This document shows positions 23,347 to 36,492 of a stretch of 64,000 bases of DNA, piece by piece. Under the pieces are notes generated by a model. It was not told the origin of the DNA, ran no database searches, and was given only the letters and a program-made list of their open reading frames with translations. The translations under genes were made by a program, and so were the position numbers. The stretch is from assembly GCA_017506865.1 (NCBI GenBank), contig JAFCMP010000512.1, positions 558,001 to 622,000 of the forward strand. The letters run 5' to 3'. Within the stretch, counting starts at the first letter, position 1; each line of letters begins with the position of its first letter. Source of the DNA: Tribonema minus (taxonomy: Eukaryota; Sar; Xanthophyceae; Tribonematales; Tribonemataceae).

Positions 23347-23828
23347 GCTTTTTCTCCTTGCCTGCAGGACTGACAGTAGTTCAACTTGAAGCTCCTGGTG
23401 AAGTTGTCAGTTGGCTTGCCTGACGGTGTGTGCTACGTTCTCGGCAAGACCCTGAGGTGAGCTCATATTCCTTGCTTAACTCTGGCTCGCTACATGTGCG
23501 ATTGTGTGTGGCAGAAGTTTTCAATATCATCGATCTGTTCGTAAGCAAATCACACATACACACACACAGCGGGCAATGGAGTTGCTGTAGGGGACGGTGG
23601 CAGAGACAAGCACGGGCGCCCTGTGCGCTTCTATTGAAATAAAAAAAGTTGCGCACGTGCAAGTTTGGCGCAAAACGAGCAAGCTGACTGTGGAGATACC
23701 TGGACAGCGTACAACATGTTGAGCGACACGGCAATCGGCGACGAGGCCATACAAGCGCTTTGCTTCATGTAGCGCCACGAATACACGAGCCTCACAAGGT
23801 TTCCTGTCACTCCCCCTTGTCCAGATAG
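23347..23828. other. Divergent region between LRR and TAZ genes
   Basis: Holds the upstream regions of both genes. One exon-like stretch (about 23382-23455, plus strand, reading LPDGVCYVLGKTLR before a good gtgagc donor) might be a 5' exon of the TAZ gene. Its phase does not clearly join the next exon and I recognise no family, so it is not called as coding. Confidence 0.35.
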
Positions 23829-25846
23829 TTAAAGCTCTACACACAACACGAGTCCCATGGTGGCACCCCGGCACCAGAGGCATCCGCTGTCCCGCTCATC
23901 AACACCGGCGCTCCGGCAGCGGTGAATATCGACAATATCGACACGCCGTCGGTGCCAGTGAGCGCAGACCTGGTTACTGGGCAAATGATGCAGGCGGGGG
24001 CGCTCACTGGCCAAGGTGATGGTCAGGGGGCGGCACAGGCAGGGGGCAAGCCACAATACACACAGGACCAGCGGGCGCTTCAACAGCAACAGCAGCGCCT
24101 GCTGCTGCTGCGGCACGCGAGCGCGTGCGTCGCGCCGAAGGGCAGCTGCCCGGTGACGCGGCACTGCGACATGATGAAGCACTGTGGCAGCACCTTTGTC
24201 AGTGCAAGGTGCAGACGTGCGGCGTGCTGCACTGTGTGAGCTCCAGGTCGGTGTTAGTCATGTAGGCATGCCTATTCAAAATATCAAGCGTCAATGCCAG
24301 AGTACGGTTCATACACTTGAGGTTGCAGGTTCAACAGTGAAATGAATGCGATTCAGAAGATCGTAGAGCTCTAGGTGACAAGGTAATCCAATTTCGCATG
24401 GTTCCAGCACATATGAGCTAGAGGTCTACGATCTTTGATTCATTTTCGAGCCTTCTGCACATGTGTATGCCATCAGAATAATACTGTTTTCTGGGAGCCC
24501 CTCGAGCACCGCCATTATCACTGTTGTTGCATTCGCTCAACTGTCCGCGCGCCTTACCGCTGCAGGTTTGTCCTGGGACACTACCATCGCTGCAAAAACA
24601 CCAGTTGCCCGGTCTGCAAGCCCGTCCGTGCCTGCATCCAGAAAGCCAGAGCCGACGCTGCCAACAGGGAGCGGCTTGAGCGGCAGAGGAAGATAACGAT
24701 GCACATGCAGCTGCTTGCGCACGCGGTCGAGTGCGTAAACCTTTTAGGGTTAGGGTTAGGGTTAGGGTTAGGGTTAGGATTGCCCCAGCACCAATTGCAG
24801 ACGCATAAAGGTGGGCCGGGCGTTGCAAGCAGTACTGGCAATGCCATGTGGACGTGGAATCCTAATCTGTTGACACGCTTGCCAGCGCTGGCGGTGATGA
24901 TATGTGTTTTGGTGTTTGGCGTATATCAGCGAACGCGAGGTAGCTGCACTGGCCCGCACTTGTGCGCTTTCCATTGCTGCCGCAGAAGCCGCTGTTGCAC
25001 AGGCATACATACCTGCGCTGAGCTCAGGGAGCCCAGATCTTGATTTGAGGTACTGAAGAGAGCGATGTTGAAGTTGATCGCGCTGACCCGTGCTCATGTG
25101 CTGCTTGTAATCTCTGCAGGCACTCATGTCACACCTGCAAACGTGCCCGAGCAGTGCACAAGGAGTCGAGTGCGACGTTTGCAAGCGCGTTCGGGAACTG
25201 GTGTCGGTGAGCCTTTGGTCGATGACCTCTCATGTTTGATGACAATCTGTTCTCACCGACTCAAACACAAGGGATCAGGCAGAACACAAGGGATCAGGTA
25301 GAACACTCTCCAAACATTTCAAGATTTACTGCAAGACCCCCTCCATCGGCTCTTGGGACGTCGCGGTGCTGGCATTGATGGCCCAACACTTCTGGTGCCG
25401 ACAACGGTAACGTTGCCAGCGGCACTTGCATCCTGCTTGTTGCTGACACTTGTTGGCACCATTAATGATTTTGGTCAGGCTTCGTCAAAGTTTGCGCTGC
25501 GGGCCACCGCCGCTGCAGCAACTGGCCACAAGTCAAACAGTGCCATCATACCCACAACAGTCAGAAAGACTTCTGTGTGCAAGCTTTTTAGCACTAATAT
25601 ATTCTCGCCCACTCTCTCACCTCGCTTTGACGTTGCGCTCGCTGCCTCGCCGTGCAGATACACGCGCGCCAGTGCGACAAGCAGGGCTGCAAGGTGCCTG
25701 GGTGTGACGCGATGCGGCAACAAATGCGCGCCGCGCTGAAGCAGCAGGAGGAGAAGGATGCGCGCCGCCGACAGCTCATGAAGTCGTGGTACCGCGAGCG
25801 GGCACAGCGCGCACGCTCCGCACCGAAGAGCGGCAGCGCCTCGTAG
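23829..25846 (+). CDS. Double TAZ zinc-finger protein (CBP/p300- or HAC-like fingers), no HAT domain seen
   Basis: Exons: from about 23829 (or an acceptor near 23877; 5' end uncertain) to 24246, 24566-24734, 25120-25206 and 25658-25846 (TAG). Phases agree between exons. TAZ1 runs from LLLLRHASAC through CPVTRHCDMMK, CQCKVQTCGVLHC and FVLGHYHRCKNTSCPVCKP, with the HCCC pattern of TAZ zinc ligands. A second, TAZ2-like block is ECDVCKRVRELVS-IHARQC-CKVPGCDAMR, followed by a basic tail of the type found at the C-terminus of plant HAC proteins. TAZ domains bind transcription-factor activation domains. The frame shifts by one base inside TAZ1 at about 24180, where 'aagcactgtgg' would read MK-H-L-W with one more c. 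This is a true indel or a sequence error. In CBP/HAC proteins a HAT domain separates the TAZ domains; here they are adjacent. Confidence 0.75.
24338..24450. repeat. Inverted pair of the dispersed repeat
   Basis: gatcgtagagctctaggtga at about 24358-24380 is followed at about 24415-24440 by a reverse-complement relative (tagaggtctacgatctttga). The pair could form a hairpin. It lies in intron 1 of the TAZ gene. Confidence 0.7.
24744..24780 (+). repeat. Interstitial TTAGGG array
   Basis: Five perfect TTAGGG units plus a variant, about 10 nt after the donor of TAZ exon 2 (24735). Confidence 0.95.
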
Positions 25847-26012
25847 GGTTAGGGTCGAGGTTGGGGTTGGGGTAAGGTCACCAAGCCCAAACCCTAGCCC
25901 CAAGGGTTGTGGGTGGTGAGGTTAGGGTATGTTTTGCCCCAGCCCTAACCTAACCTCAGAATTAGGGTAAGTTTACCCCAACCCCAACCCTGATCCCAAC
26001 ACAACCCCTCGC
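25847..26012. repeat. Degenerate telomere-like block with alternating strands
   Basis: Starts a base or two after the TAZ stop codon. G-rich TTAGGG/TTGGGG runs alternate with C-rich CCCTAA/CCCCAA runs four times, so the block can fold back on itself. Confidence 0.8.
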
Positions 26013-27611
26013 CCCAAGTCAACGTGGTTTTGATGCATCTGTATTGGACTAGGCCAATTAAGGCTCTCTGTGGTGGCGGAATGGATCGCTTTCGGGTGGA
26101 TGCCTCTCACATGTACCGATGCATGGTGTGTGCACCAGAGCGCCTCAACCTGGACTGTGCAGTGTGGTTCATAGAGAGGGATATACATAGCAATGCTTTT
26201 GTACACATACTTATGTGCAGCATCAGCATGCTGGTGGGCTTGCCACGTCCAGAGGCTCTATGCCAATCAAGGGGTGGAGGGTGTGTGCAGTGTAGGACCT
26301 ATCGCTGGACCGTCTGCAGAATATTCAGTGAGTGGTGTGCTGGGTGGCCAGGTTTCGATGCCTGGGGTCCTTTCAAGTTGCTAATCATGACAAGATCATC
26401 AACACTATTCTGCGGCATTGCGAGTGTTGCCTGCTGCTGAGTCAATGGCAATGCAGGTGGCAATGATGCAAGATGATGATACGTTGTGTTCAATTTCAGA
26501 TTTCCACAGTAAAATCAACACGGTGAGACGACGTGGAGGTCAATATTGCCTCTCCAACTGGTGACAATATTCTGGTGCTGATGCAATGTCAACTCTTGCT
26601 GAAGGTGATGCAGTTGTCTGCTGCCTTCACAGTCTCAACGAGTGCTTGCATTTCAATAGGTATGACGGCAATAATCGACTGCTGGGAGCCTCCTTACAAC
26701 GCAAACTGCATGAACTGCCACTTGTTTAAGCTCTGGTGGTGTGCGGCGTGCAGAGTATCGCCATGCGTCGTCGTACCTCAGCTTGCCGTCCGTTTGCAAA
26801 CATGAATTTCAAGAATGGTCGTCAGCTAAATACCATGGAATGAAACGATATGGTGTGGGGCTGAACGCCGTGTTCACGGTTGACCACATTCTCGAGGTCA
26901 TTTTAGGCTATGAAGGGCAGTAGGCAAGAAATGTATGCAAAAAAAGCCGCCAAATGTTCAAAGTTGTGTGTGCATCATTCACACTGTGGCATACACAGCA
27001 GGTGCATGCGGTCCTATAGCCATGGAAATGTCATTTTCAACATCATTGACGCACTGCCAAGCCAATGAACATAAATTGACTTTTTTGAAACATGTACCGT
27101 CAATCAATGTTTGCTTTATGTAGATCGCGAAAAAGCCCATGTATGTGCACGTTCTGTACACAGGTGCAAATGCGCCGCCTCCACACACGGTACTTCTTGT
27201 CGACCTGGGAAAAAAAAGCTTTAATGTATACACCGCTTCGAAGGCCCTTTTTTTACTGACGTTTTGACCTTGACTCCACTGCTAATGCGCACTCAGAAGC
27301 ATGCAACGTGTCGAAAATATCAGTACCTGTTGCATTGCCAAACCTACCAGAGTGCTATCATGTCAGCAGCTGGAGACACCATACAAAGCTGGCGGTGAAT
27401 CAACGAGCTTGGCGCACCTGCGACGCCTCACATCAAAACACCAATATCACAAAAAGTGCACTCTCATATTTGAAATGACCCCAGGGCACACACCAGCAGC
27501 GCTCAGTTGCTCACCGGTCGCGAATATCCACGTTTACTTCCGCGCAAAGTCGTCTACTTCAACTCTTCAGTCTTCGCCGAGAAAAAAAACTTACACACGC
27601 GAGGCGAGGCC
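26013..27611. promoter_or_regulatory. Intergenic region upstream of the CPS gene
   Basis: 1.6 kb without a recognisable gene. It must contain the CPS promoter and 5' UTR, but no TATA box or known element stands out. Short open frames here have no family motifs. A 5' UTR intron cannot be excluded. Confidence 0.45.
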
Positions 27612-30600
27612 ATGCCCGCCCACTCGGATGACGCCGCGGCGCCCCCTACGAAGCGCTGCAAGCTCATCCTGCAGGATGGCACCGAGCTGGAGGGCCTCAG
27701 CTTTGGCGCTGAGGTGCCAGTGGCAGGGGAGGTGGTCTTCAGCACTGGAATGGTGGGCTATACGGAGGCCCTGACGGACCCGTCATTCAGAGGACAGCTG
27801 CTGTGCCTGACCTTCCCCATGATTGGCAACTACGGAGTGCCGGACAGGACGCTGGTGGACGAGCATGGGCTGCCGCGAGGCTTTGAGTCCACACGCATAC
27901 ATGCTGCGGCTCTGATCGTGCAGGACTACAGGTACGCCGCAGATGGTGCAGTGCAATCACGTTGCGTTGATCTAATAATGACAGTTGAGATGGCAGTGAA
28001 GCATGCATTGCAATGCTGTCCATCACCGGTGTGTGGTGGGCTGCGGTGGCAAGCAAGGGCAGTTGATGGGACGGTGCCTTTTCAGAATCAATGTTTTGCG
28101 ACAGAAAGGCACCTACTTCATGCTCAAGACATCTGTGGAGGGCGTTACAGCTGTGCATCCCACCACTATTTCGCGCGCGCATACGGTCTCCCGTCGTGTT
28201 GCATTGGCCGTGGGTGCAGTGACGTTGCGGGCACACTTTTACGAGTTGAAGTGTCTGTGCTGTTGCACTTGAGGCCTCCATGCCCAGAGCTGAATGTACC
28301 AGCAAAATATTGTAGCTATTATGAAAATTTTTCGAAAATGAAGAAAGCGATGATTGCACATGTAATGAAGGCTCTGCTGCCACCAAAGTTCAAGTTGAGG
28401 CAGATGGGAGCAGTGTTGCTTGCTGATCAGCCAGTAATTCTATCAGAACTTTCGGCACTGACAACATTCGATGGCTCATCCAATAGCATTAACGCCTGCA
28501 GCAGTTTCAACAGCGTGGGCGTGTTTTTATTGCTGCCTACCAATTATCGAGTCGATTGGCACTTACCCAACTTGGAGAACACAGAGTCATGCACCTTTTA
28601 ATTGATAATTTGCATGCAGCTTTTAGCATGGTAATTTTTTTGAGTTGTTGCCTCCTTTCTAGGCGTTCAGGGATGCCGGCAACATCACGCAGAGTGTGTC
28701 TCAGGCAAACTGTGAGCACAGACTCGCCTCTCTAATTGCACATGCAAGCAGCAGTTTTATACACAAGCATGAAGATATCCCGCGTCTCTCTGTTTCTCAC
28801 AGCTCTTGTGCCCCACTGTTGCAGTCTCGCGCAGTAGTTTGACCTGCCAGTACTTATTAATCATTTCAGGGACTTCATAGTGTACTTTGGAAGTACACAA
28901 ATTGCACATGTCGATAGCACATATTCTAAAACAGCGATGTCGCTTTCTTCCATGCTTGGCACCTCAACTCTTATTTCAACTCCTGCGGGTGTTGAACGCA
29001 AAGAAACGAACGTTATTGCAGTTGCACATTCAAGCACAAGCAGATGTGATCATTGGGCATTCAAGCACAAGTAGATGTTGTCATTCTCCGAATGGAAAAT
29101 CATTATGCAACGGCGGAACATTATTATGCAACGGCTACTTACACTCCTCGCCCATTCAATTCTCCACTAATACACCTTCAATGAACTATGGTCACCCACT
29201 CAAGCACCAAATATGACATACACCTGTAGACAACCCCGCAGTGTCCATCTATGATTATGTAAAGTCCACCTACCTTCTTTTACAATCATTGCCAGGCCCA
29301 CGTTTTGCCGGTCTCCTGCTAGAATATTCACTGGGCACTCTGGTGGGTGTGCTCAGGCCATAGACTTGTGCAACATAAATGTCACTGGAGCGTCGTCTGC
29401 AATGCACGTAGGGGGTACTGGCACGAGATCTGGAAATTTAGCACTCCCACTTTAACCCACTGTGAGCAGCCTGGTGGGTGTGCTCATGCCATAGGCTCAT
29501 GCAAAATACATGGGCCCATGCACAACGCACGTTGCTGGAGCGTCATCTGTTATCTATCAGGGATAGTGGCAGTACTTCAATATGAAAGAACTGTTGAAGT
29601 TCTGTGGCGCTGCCTGGTGGGTGTGCTGATGCCGAAGGCTCGTGCACTTTCAATGGTATCTGACCGCTGTTGTGATTGGTGTTCACTTGGAAGGATGTGT
29701 CTGTGAACAATGTCTAACAGTTTTTCTGATGCGGTGGTGCTCTTGCTCTTGATCCTCACAGCTACCACTACAGCCACTGGGACGCGGTGAGCAGCCTGGG
29801 CGACTGGCTGAAGGAGCAGGGGGTGCCTGGCATATGCGGGCTGGACACGCGCCTGATCACTAAGAAGATCCGCGATCAGGGTAGGTGGCCAGACTGCAGT
29901 CGTTTCCTGACATACGCACACACACACAGTTCAAGTAACTGTTGAAGTATGGAAGAGGAATGCTGCAGCTCACCATAGCATCACGTTAGATCATTTGCTA
30001 CACGCACCCTTTCAAGTATTTTGTGAAGATTGACTTGACCGCGCGCTTGATCACAAAGAATATCATCGATCAGGGTGTGTGGCACGACCGCTGTTGCTTT
30101 TTATAGAAGTAGTTTACACTTCAATGAATTGTTGAAGTCTGGTGGAGGAAGGCGGCAGCTCGCAACAGCTTGAGGCGGGTATCATCACGTCAGATCATCG
30201 CTACACCCACGTTTCAATATGTCCATAAAAACGAGCGTAACAATGACCTGGGCAACACGCTTGATCACAAAGAAGATACGCAACAGGGGTGGAACGGTTG
30301 TCCTCTTTCACACACATTTCAAGTATATGTTGAGGTCTGAAGGATGAAAGAGGCCGATGCTCACACTTGCATGAGCTGGGTATCATGCTTTCATGCACAG
30401 CACACACTTCAAGTATGTATTAAAGTATGCATTGGAAGCCTAGCAGGCACTCGTGCTTGGCTGGCCAAGATGCACTGCTGAGCATTTGAAGAGGAGGATG
30501 CCAGGAGGCAGTGCAACCAATAGACCTGGCTTACAGTGAAGTGAGCATGGGTATAGGTAGCCTGACACCAGCCCCTGGTGTTTTGTGTGTTTGGCTTGCT

Positions 30601-33600
30601 GAGGCTACTCAAGCTAATCAACCCAACGTCTACCTACGTATACCTCCTGATGCGTATATATTTACCTGGGGAGCCCCCACTCCCAGTTCTCATAGGTGCA
30701 CGCGGTCATAGTGGTCTGTTCTTGCTGTGTATGTAAGTATCAGCCATTGAATGTTTGCAGTTGTATGTGCTTGCGAGAAGATGTTTTTAAAATGACGCGC
30801 ACCAGACCTTCAATCGGCGAGGCTCTGGCTCAAAGACAACAGTCGCGAAGTACGCTGATTTCAACCCATCTCAAATGCACGCGCAAACACTAATTTTGGC
30901 AATTGGTGAAGCTGACATGATGACATAGTGCAGCAAGTCGCGCTGCACCATCTGCCTTGGCCTTCTACACAAGCGACCAGGCGTGCTCAGTTGAAGTTGT
31001 TCACCAGGTGCATGCATGGTGTCTCCGCAGTTTCAAACGCCAGCTGACTGGAGTTGATGCGCAAGCGCTGCTTGTGTCGGTTTAGGCAGATAGGTTCATA
31101 GCGTTAGAGTGAGGGTGAGGCAATGCCACCGTGCCCATGCTGCGGGCCCTTTTTGCAGGGGTATGCCACTATTTTTTTTTTGTGCCTTTAAAGTTTACCA
31201 TCGTCATTGGTGTGGTGCGCACAATTAGCAGCTCCTCAATAGCAGACTGGTTTGAAATCCAGCCACTACGTAGATTCCACTTTCACATGAACTTGAAGTT
31301 GAATCATTGCGCCCTGTGCTTGTGGGCGTAACGCTTGGCTCAGGTCTTGCAATGCAACTGCCAACCAGTGCCACAGAGTGAGCGGGATCTCGTCACTGCA
31401 ACAGACTGGCACCCCTTGGTTCCGTCGAGTTTGTGCAACTTCTCTACTTGAACTTGAAGTTCTACTGTTATGTTGTGCCCTTGGATGATGTTGCTGTGCG
31501 GTTTGCAGGCGTGATGCTTGGGCGCCTGGAGGTGGAAGGAAGGGGGAGCGAGCTGGGCTTCTCGGACCCTAACAAGAAAAACCTGGTCGCAGAGGTGCGT
31601 TTGTTGAGCCAAGGAGCCAAGGCAGAAGCATGCTTGCCAGTAAACTTCAACACTATGACTTCTGTCACCGCCTTTTTCAACTTGACAATTCGCGCCCAGC
31701 GCGCTCCTCTGTAGTGCTGTACCTCACCCCCTTTGCAGTGCGGGCAGTGTCAGCAGTGGCTCAGCGGCTTGCTGGTGAACTTCACATGTAAAGTTTGATG
31801 GCAACTTCACTTCACCGCCGTTGCATTGCATGTGAAGGCGGCACCCTCATAACTCAGGAGCACAGCAACGTCAAGCAGCGAGAGCCTTGCTGCAGTAATG
31901 CTGCGACTGCATCCTCAAAACAGCGCGTGCCACGAACATCGCCGAGGATCCTCCTACTGTAGCTGAATGCTGTTGCCGTGAAGCTACATGGCACTTCTTT
32001 GCCGTGCCTGGTGCGCTGTCAGCAGCAGTGCTCAGGCGCTGCATGCTGCAGAGCTGCCACATGTGGCATAATGTGGATTACAGATCTTCAGGCAGGGTCA
32101 AGCGTGTCATATCCTAGCTAAAGCTGCTGGGATAGATTGAGCAGCATATGAACTCAAGATCTACGGCGGGCAAGCCGCGTGCATTTATTCTGACACACTA
32201 TCATTGCCTCAACTCAGCAACTACAGTGCGCATCCTGAACGAACTCCAAAAGTGCAAAATGGCATGGCATCATATTCCTATATTTGCGCGCGTGTGTACC
32301 TGCGTGAGCTCAGGTCAGCACACCGGAGGTGCGCGTGTTTGGCAAGGAGAATGGCATCAAGGTGCTGTGTGTGGACTGCGGGATCAAGCTCAACATCGTG
32401 CGCAAGCTGGTGAACAAGGGCGCAGAGGTGCGTCACATGCTGCACTTCAATTTGAGCAAAACTTCAAGTCATATAAGACGCGGGATAAAGCATCGTGCGC
32501 AAGCTGGTGAACAAGGGCGCAGATGTGCATCACATGCTGCACTGTGATGTCAGCCTGTACTTCAAATCGGCTCAACGTTGTGCGCAGGCTGGTGAACAGG
32601 GGCGACGATGTGCGTCAATGCTGTACCTCAATCAATATCCAAAAAGTCATTTTTAGAAGATGTGGGATCGAGCTCAACATTGTGCGCAAGCTGGTGAACA
32701 AGGGCGGTGAGGTGCGTCACGTGCTGCAGTTCAACTTGAGTGTAAACTTCTTGAGTCTTCACGTCAAGCTCAATATCGCGCGCAAGCTGATGAACAACTG
32801 GCGCCAGTAATCTTTAGAGACAAGCTCAACATTGTGCGCAAGCTGGTCAACAAGGGGCGCTGAGGGGCGTCACAGGCTGCACTTCAACTTGATGAATAAA
32901 CTTCAATTCATTTAAGATGCGGCGTCAAGCTCACCATCGTGCACAAGCTGGTGAACCAAGGGTGCCGAGCGGCGTCACATGCTGAATTCTATCTTGACTA
33001 TGAAGTTCAAGCTGGTAGACCTGGGTGCTAATGTGCGAGGGGGGGGGCAGCGGAAGTCATGCGCAAATCACGACAACGTGCGCAAGCTGGTGAACGATGG
33101 CGCTTCAGATGCTATTGGTTTGTCACAGTATGTCCAGCTCACGTACAAGTGACCAGCAGGTGCTATGCGTCAAGCATACGTCAACGACAAGATGACCCTG
33201 ACGTGACCTCTTCGTTGAGCGATGCATCCCTGACTTGAGCGCTGACGTGCCCCCAGGGTGAGCTCTGACGTGTCCCCTGACCGAATGCATCACCGCAGGT
33301 GACCATGGTCCCCCACGACTACGATCTCGTATCCGCGCTGAGTGCTGGCGTGTTGCCTGGTTGAGCACTGACATTTCTCCTGGTTGAGCACTGACAGAAC
33401 CCCTGCCTGAGCGCTGACGTGCCGCCGGACTGAGCACTGACATGTTGACTGAACATCACTGCAGGTGACCATGGTCCCCCACGACTACGACCTCGTCTCC
33501 GCGCTGCCCAACTTCGACGGTCTCTTCCTGTCCAACGGCCCGGGCGATCCGACCATGGCGTCAGCGACCATAGCAGCACTCAGGCAGGTGCTGAGCGATG

Positions 33601-36492
33601 TGGAGGCGGGCAAGGCGCCTGTGAAGCCCATCTTTGGCATCTGCCTGGGGAATCAGCTGGTGTCGCTGGCGGCGGGCGCTAAGGCGGTGAGTGTTTTCTT
33701 GCTCGGCTGAATTGTATGTTTACGCGATCTGTCGGCTGAGGTACACGTGTACACAGAGAGCACAGTGTTCTGACATGACTTGTAAAGCCTGTGCTGCCAT
33801 GTGAGGAAAGAAATTCACTCGGAAGGGTGAGGTTATGGTGAGGCCCTAACCCATGTGGGCATCGTGCGAAAGCACAAGCAGCAGCGGACTGCGGCCCCTG
33901 AACATTGTCACCTGTGAGCAACATCATTGCACCTATCTGGCGCAGCGTCTGGGCTTGTAGGCTAGTTACGAACCCCCTTTCACCGTGCCTTGTTGCGTAG
34001 CTAGGGTAGGGGCAGGTGATCAGGAGGGAGCGCGGGGGGGGGGGGCACACGGGGTTGCTGGTGTTGGTGGTGAACTGAAGGAGAACATTGCGTAGTGCAG
34101 CTAAGCACTGAGTTTGATGGAACTTGTGCCGTCCCCCTAATCAGGTGCATGCCTGCTTGCCAGTGGTTCGTCTCACTTCCCATGCACGTTTCGCGTCAGT
34201 GCGAATGCTGACGCCGACTCCTGTCAGCATGCTAGGTTGCCTGCGCTGCTTGTGCGATCGCTAACCCTCAAGCACGCTACGCGTTGTGCACCTGAACTGC
34301 AGAGCACCCAGCCATGTCACAGGCTTCATACATGGCACTGCGCATCAGCAGCGCGAGGGTGCAACGACAATTTCACACCGAATGTGGTGTATATTCTAGA
34401 CCGAGCCCTGTGCTTGGCTGACAGCATACCTGTGGCCAGCGCGATGGCCTTCCAAGAAACGGGACAAAACGTCATTCTTGATGTCGGTGGTTCAACTTCA
34501 ACTTTTCACTCACAGCCGTTTTCGCTGTGTGGTGCAAGTGCGCAGGTGAAACTGCCGTTTGGCAATCGTGGCCAGAACCAGCCCGTGAGGAACGTGGTGA
34601 CAGGCGACTGCTACATCACACCGCAGAACCACGGCTACGCTATAGGTCAGTTCTAGACTTTACCGTAGCATGTATAGTATAGGCCATAAACCGTGTAGTA
34701 TCTGTAGTATAGGTCAGTTTGAGCTTCAACTGGAGTCCTAACCATACATCGGTTGGGGTTAGTTGTTGTTGAGACGCAGCACATGTTTGGCGAGTGTCTC
34801 TGATTGGACGCAGCACATATTTCGGGGAGTGTCTGTGATTGGTCAGTTGTAGCCTAGAAGTCCGGAGACGTTGCGCACTGCGCCAGGTGGTTTTTGTATG
34901 AACACTCGCAAGCAAAGCATGCTGAGTGTCATACAGTTTGCTGATGCAGTGAAGATAAGCAAGGCTTCGTAATTGAGCTGAGATGATGTGGTCGCAACTT
35001 GCAGCGGGCTTGCTTGTGACCTGGTTCCAGCGGCATTGAGCTGACCCCAGGGCCTCTCACACGCATGACATTTGCAGCGTTGGAGGCATAGGTGCTTGTA
35101 GGATGGCTGCGTAGTTGTGCCTGCACACCAGTGGACATGCAGAGAGCAGAGCTCGATGTCAAGTCAGTGCTGCATGCATTGCCGGTATACCATTGCATGG
35201 CGCATCTGCACTTCCTCAACTGTGGCAATACATCCTGACAAAAATGATGACGCGGTAGCATTCTGAGCGCTGTCACATTGCGCGATGCCGGTGTGAAACT
35301 GCAATGATGAAGGTGAGCACTGCTGTGTGTCGTGTGCTGACGTGGCGTGCTCGCCGATCTGCTGCACTCGCGAGCTGTGTGCCCATCCCCTGCGCCTTTC
35401 ATGCCGGCGCTCCCAAGCATAATGCTCGAGAACAACGGGGGGGGGGGGGGGGGGGGGACATGTGCTGACGTAGCGTGCTCGCCGGTCTGCTGCACTCGCG
35501 AGCTGTGTGCCCATCCCTTGCGCTTTTCATGCCGGCGCTCCCAAGCATAATGCTCGCGAACAACGGGGGGGGGGGGGGGGGGGGGGGGCAGCCCCCTCCG
35601 CAATAATAATTGCTGGCTCCGGCACTCAGTTGCGATATTTGGGGGGGGGGGGGGGTATCCATCGATGAAATATGGTACTTCTATGTGCTGAGCACTGAAA
35701 TGCTGATCGCTGTGGTGTTGTGCGCTCGCTGTTGCGCAGAGGACTCCACTCTCCCCGCGGGCTGGAAAACTCTCTTCACCAACATCAACGACGGCACAAA
35801 TGAGGTACGGTGCAACCTCAACTTCCACCAACGAAAAATGCTTTGGAGCACTGAGTGGTTTCATGAAGGTGCACAGAAGCGATCTGCTTAGAGATGCAGT
35901 TAGCGATTTACTGTAGAATTGCAACTTGCTCAATGCAATGCGTCCGAAGTTTGCAGAGGCCGTATGTACCTCGTCATGACCATGGCAGCACTGCTCAGCA
36001 GTACGTCAGTCCGCTGCCACTGTCATACGGGTGCTCTTGCACTGCACATTCTAGCGGAAACAAAAGAGCAGTGAAGCACCTTTTGTCACAGCCATAGACA
36101 TGTGCAGACTGGTGGACTGCAGCACAGTTCAACCGCCATGCTGCAGATCCTGAAACTTTTGTTACGAGCACATTCATGTGCAGACTGGTGACTGGTGGAC
36201 TGCAGTACACTTCGTCGACCGCCGCTGCTGCAGACCCTGCAACTTGCACATGATGATTGTGTGCTGTTGACCTGTTTCCCAGGGTGTGTACCACGAGTCT
36301 CTCCTATACTGACTACTCACTTCACTGAAGCATTTCCTGAAACTTGTATATTGTGTTCGTGCGTTGTTGATCACTGTCCCAGGGTGTGTACCACGAGTCT
36401 CGGCCGTACTTCACGGCTCAGTTTCATCCCGAAGCGGACAGCGGCCCCACCGACACCGAGTTCCTGTTTGACGTCTTCCTGGACCACTGCAG
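27612..36492 (+). CDS. CPSII exons 1-8: glutamine amidotransferase (CarA-like) domain
   Basis: Exons: 27612-27931, 29762-29880, 31509-31594, 32314-32427, 33465-33686, 34546-34645, 35740-35804, 36383-36492. Landmarks: [30 protein letters not shown]-like [25 protein letters not shown], the nucleophile motif GICLGNQ (the catalytic Cys is present; Asn replaces the commoner His of GHQ), [19 protein letters not shown], and QFHPEA, which supplies the other catalytic residues (His, Glu). The domain hydrolyses glutamine and channels ammonia to the synthetase domain. Introns 1 (27932-29761) and 6 hold no other gene that I can recognise. Confidence 0.95.

Noticed and set aside
24744-24780. True chromosome end
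   Set aside because: The array is short, inside a gene intron and followed by coding exons on both sides, so it is interstitial.
25847-27611. Additional small gene before CPS
   Set aside because: Several 60-90 codon frames exist on both strands, but none has a family motif, coding-like composition or paired splice sites.
27787-28386. 199-codon minus-strand frame over CPS exon 1 and intron 1
   Set aside because: Shadow of exon 1; the intronic part has no motifs.
32428-33130. Tandem copies read as a repeat-protein gene
   Set aside because: Frames are broken between copies by stops and indels, and the copies match the end of CPS exon 4, so they are intronic duplicates.
34929-35933. 334-codon minus-strand frame
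   Set aside because: Its proline runs come from the poly-G tandem duplication in CPS intron 6; the rest is low-complexity without motifs.
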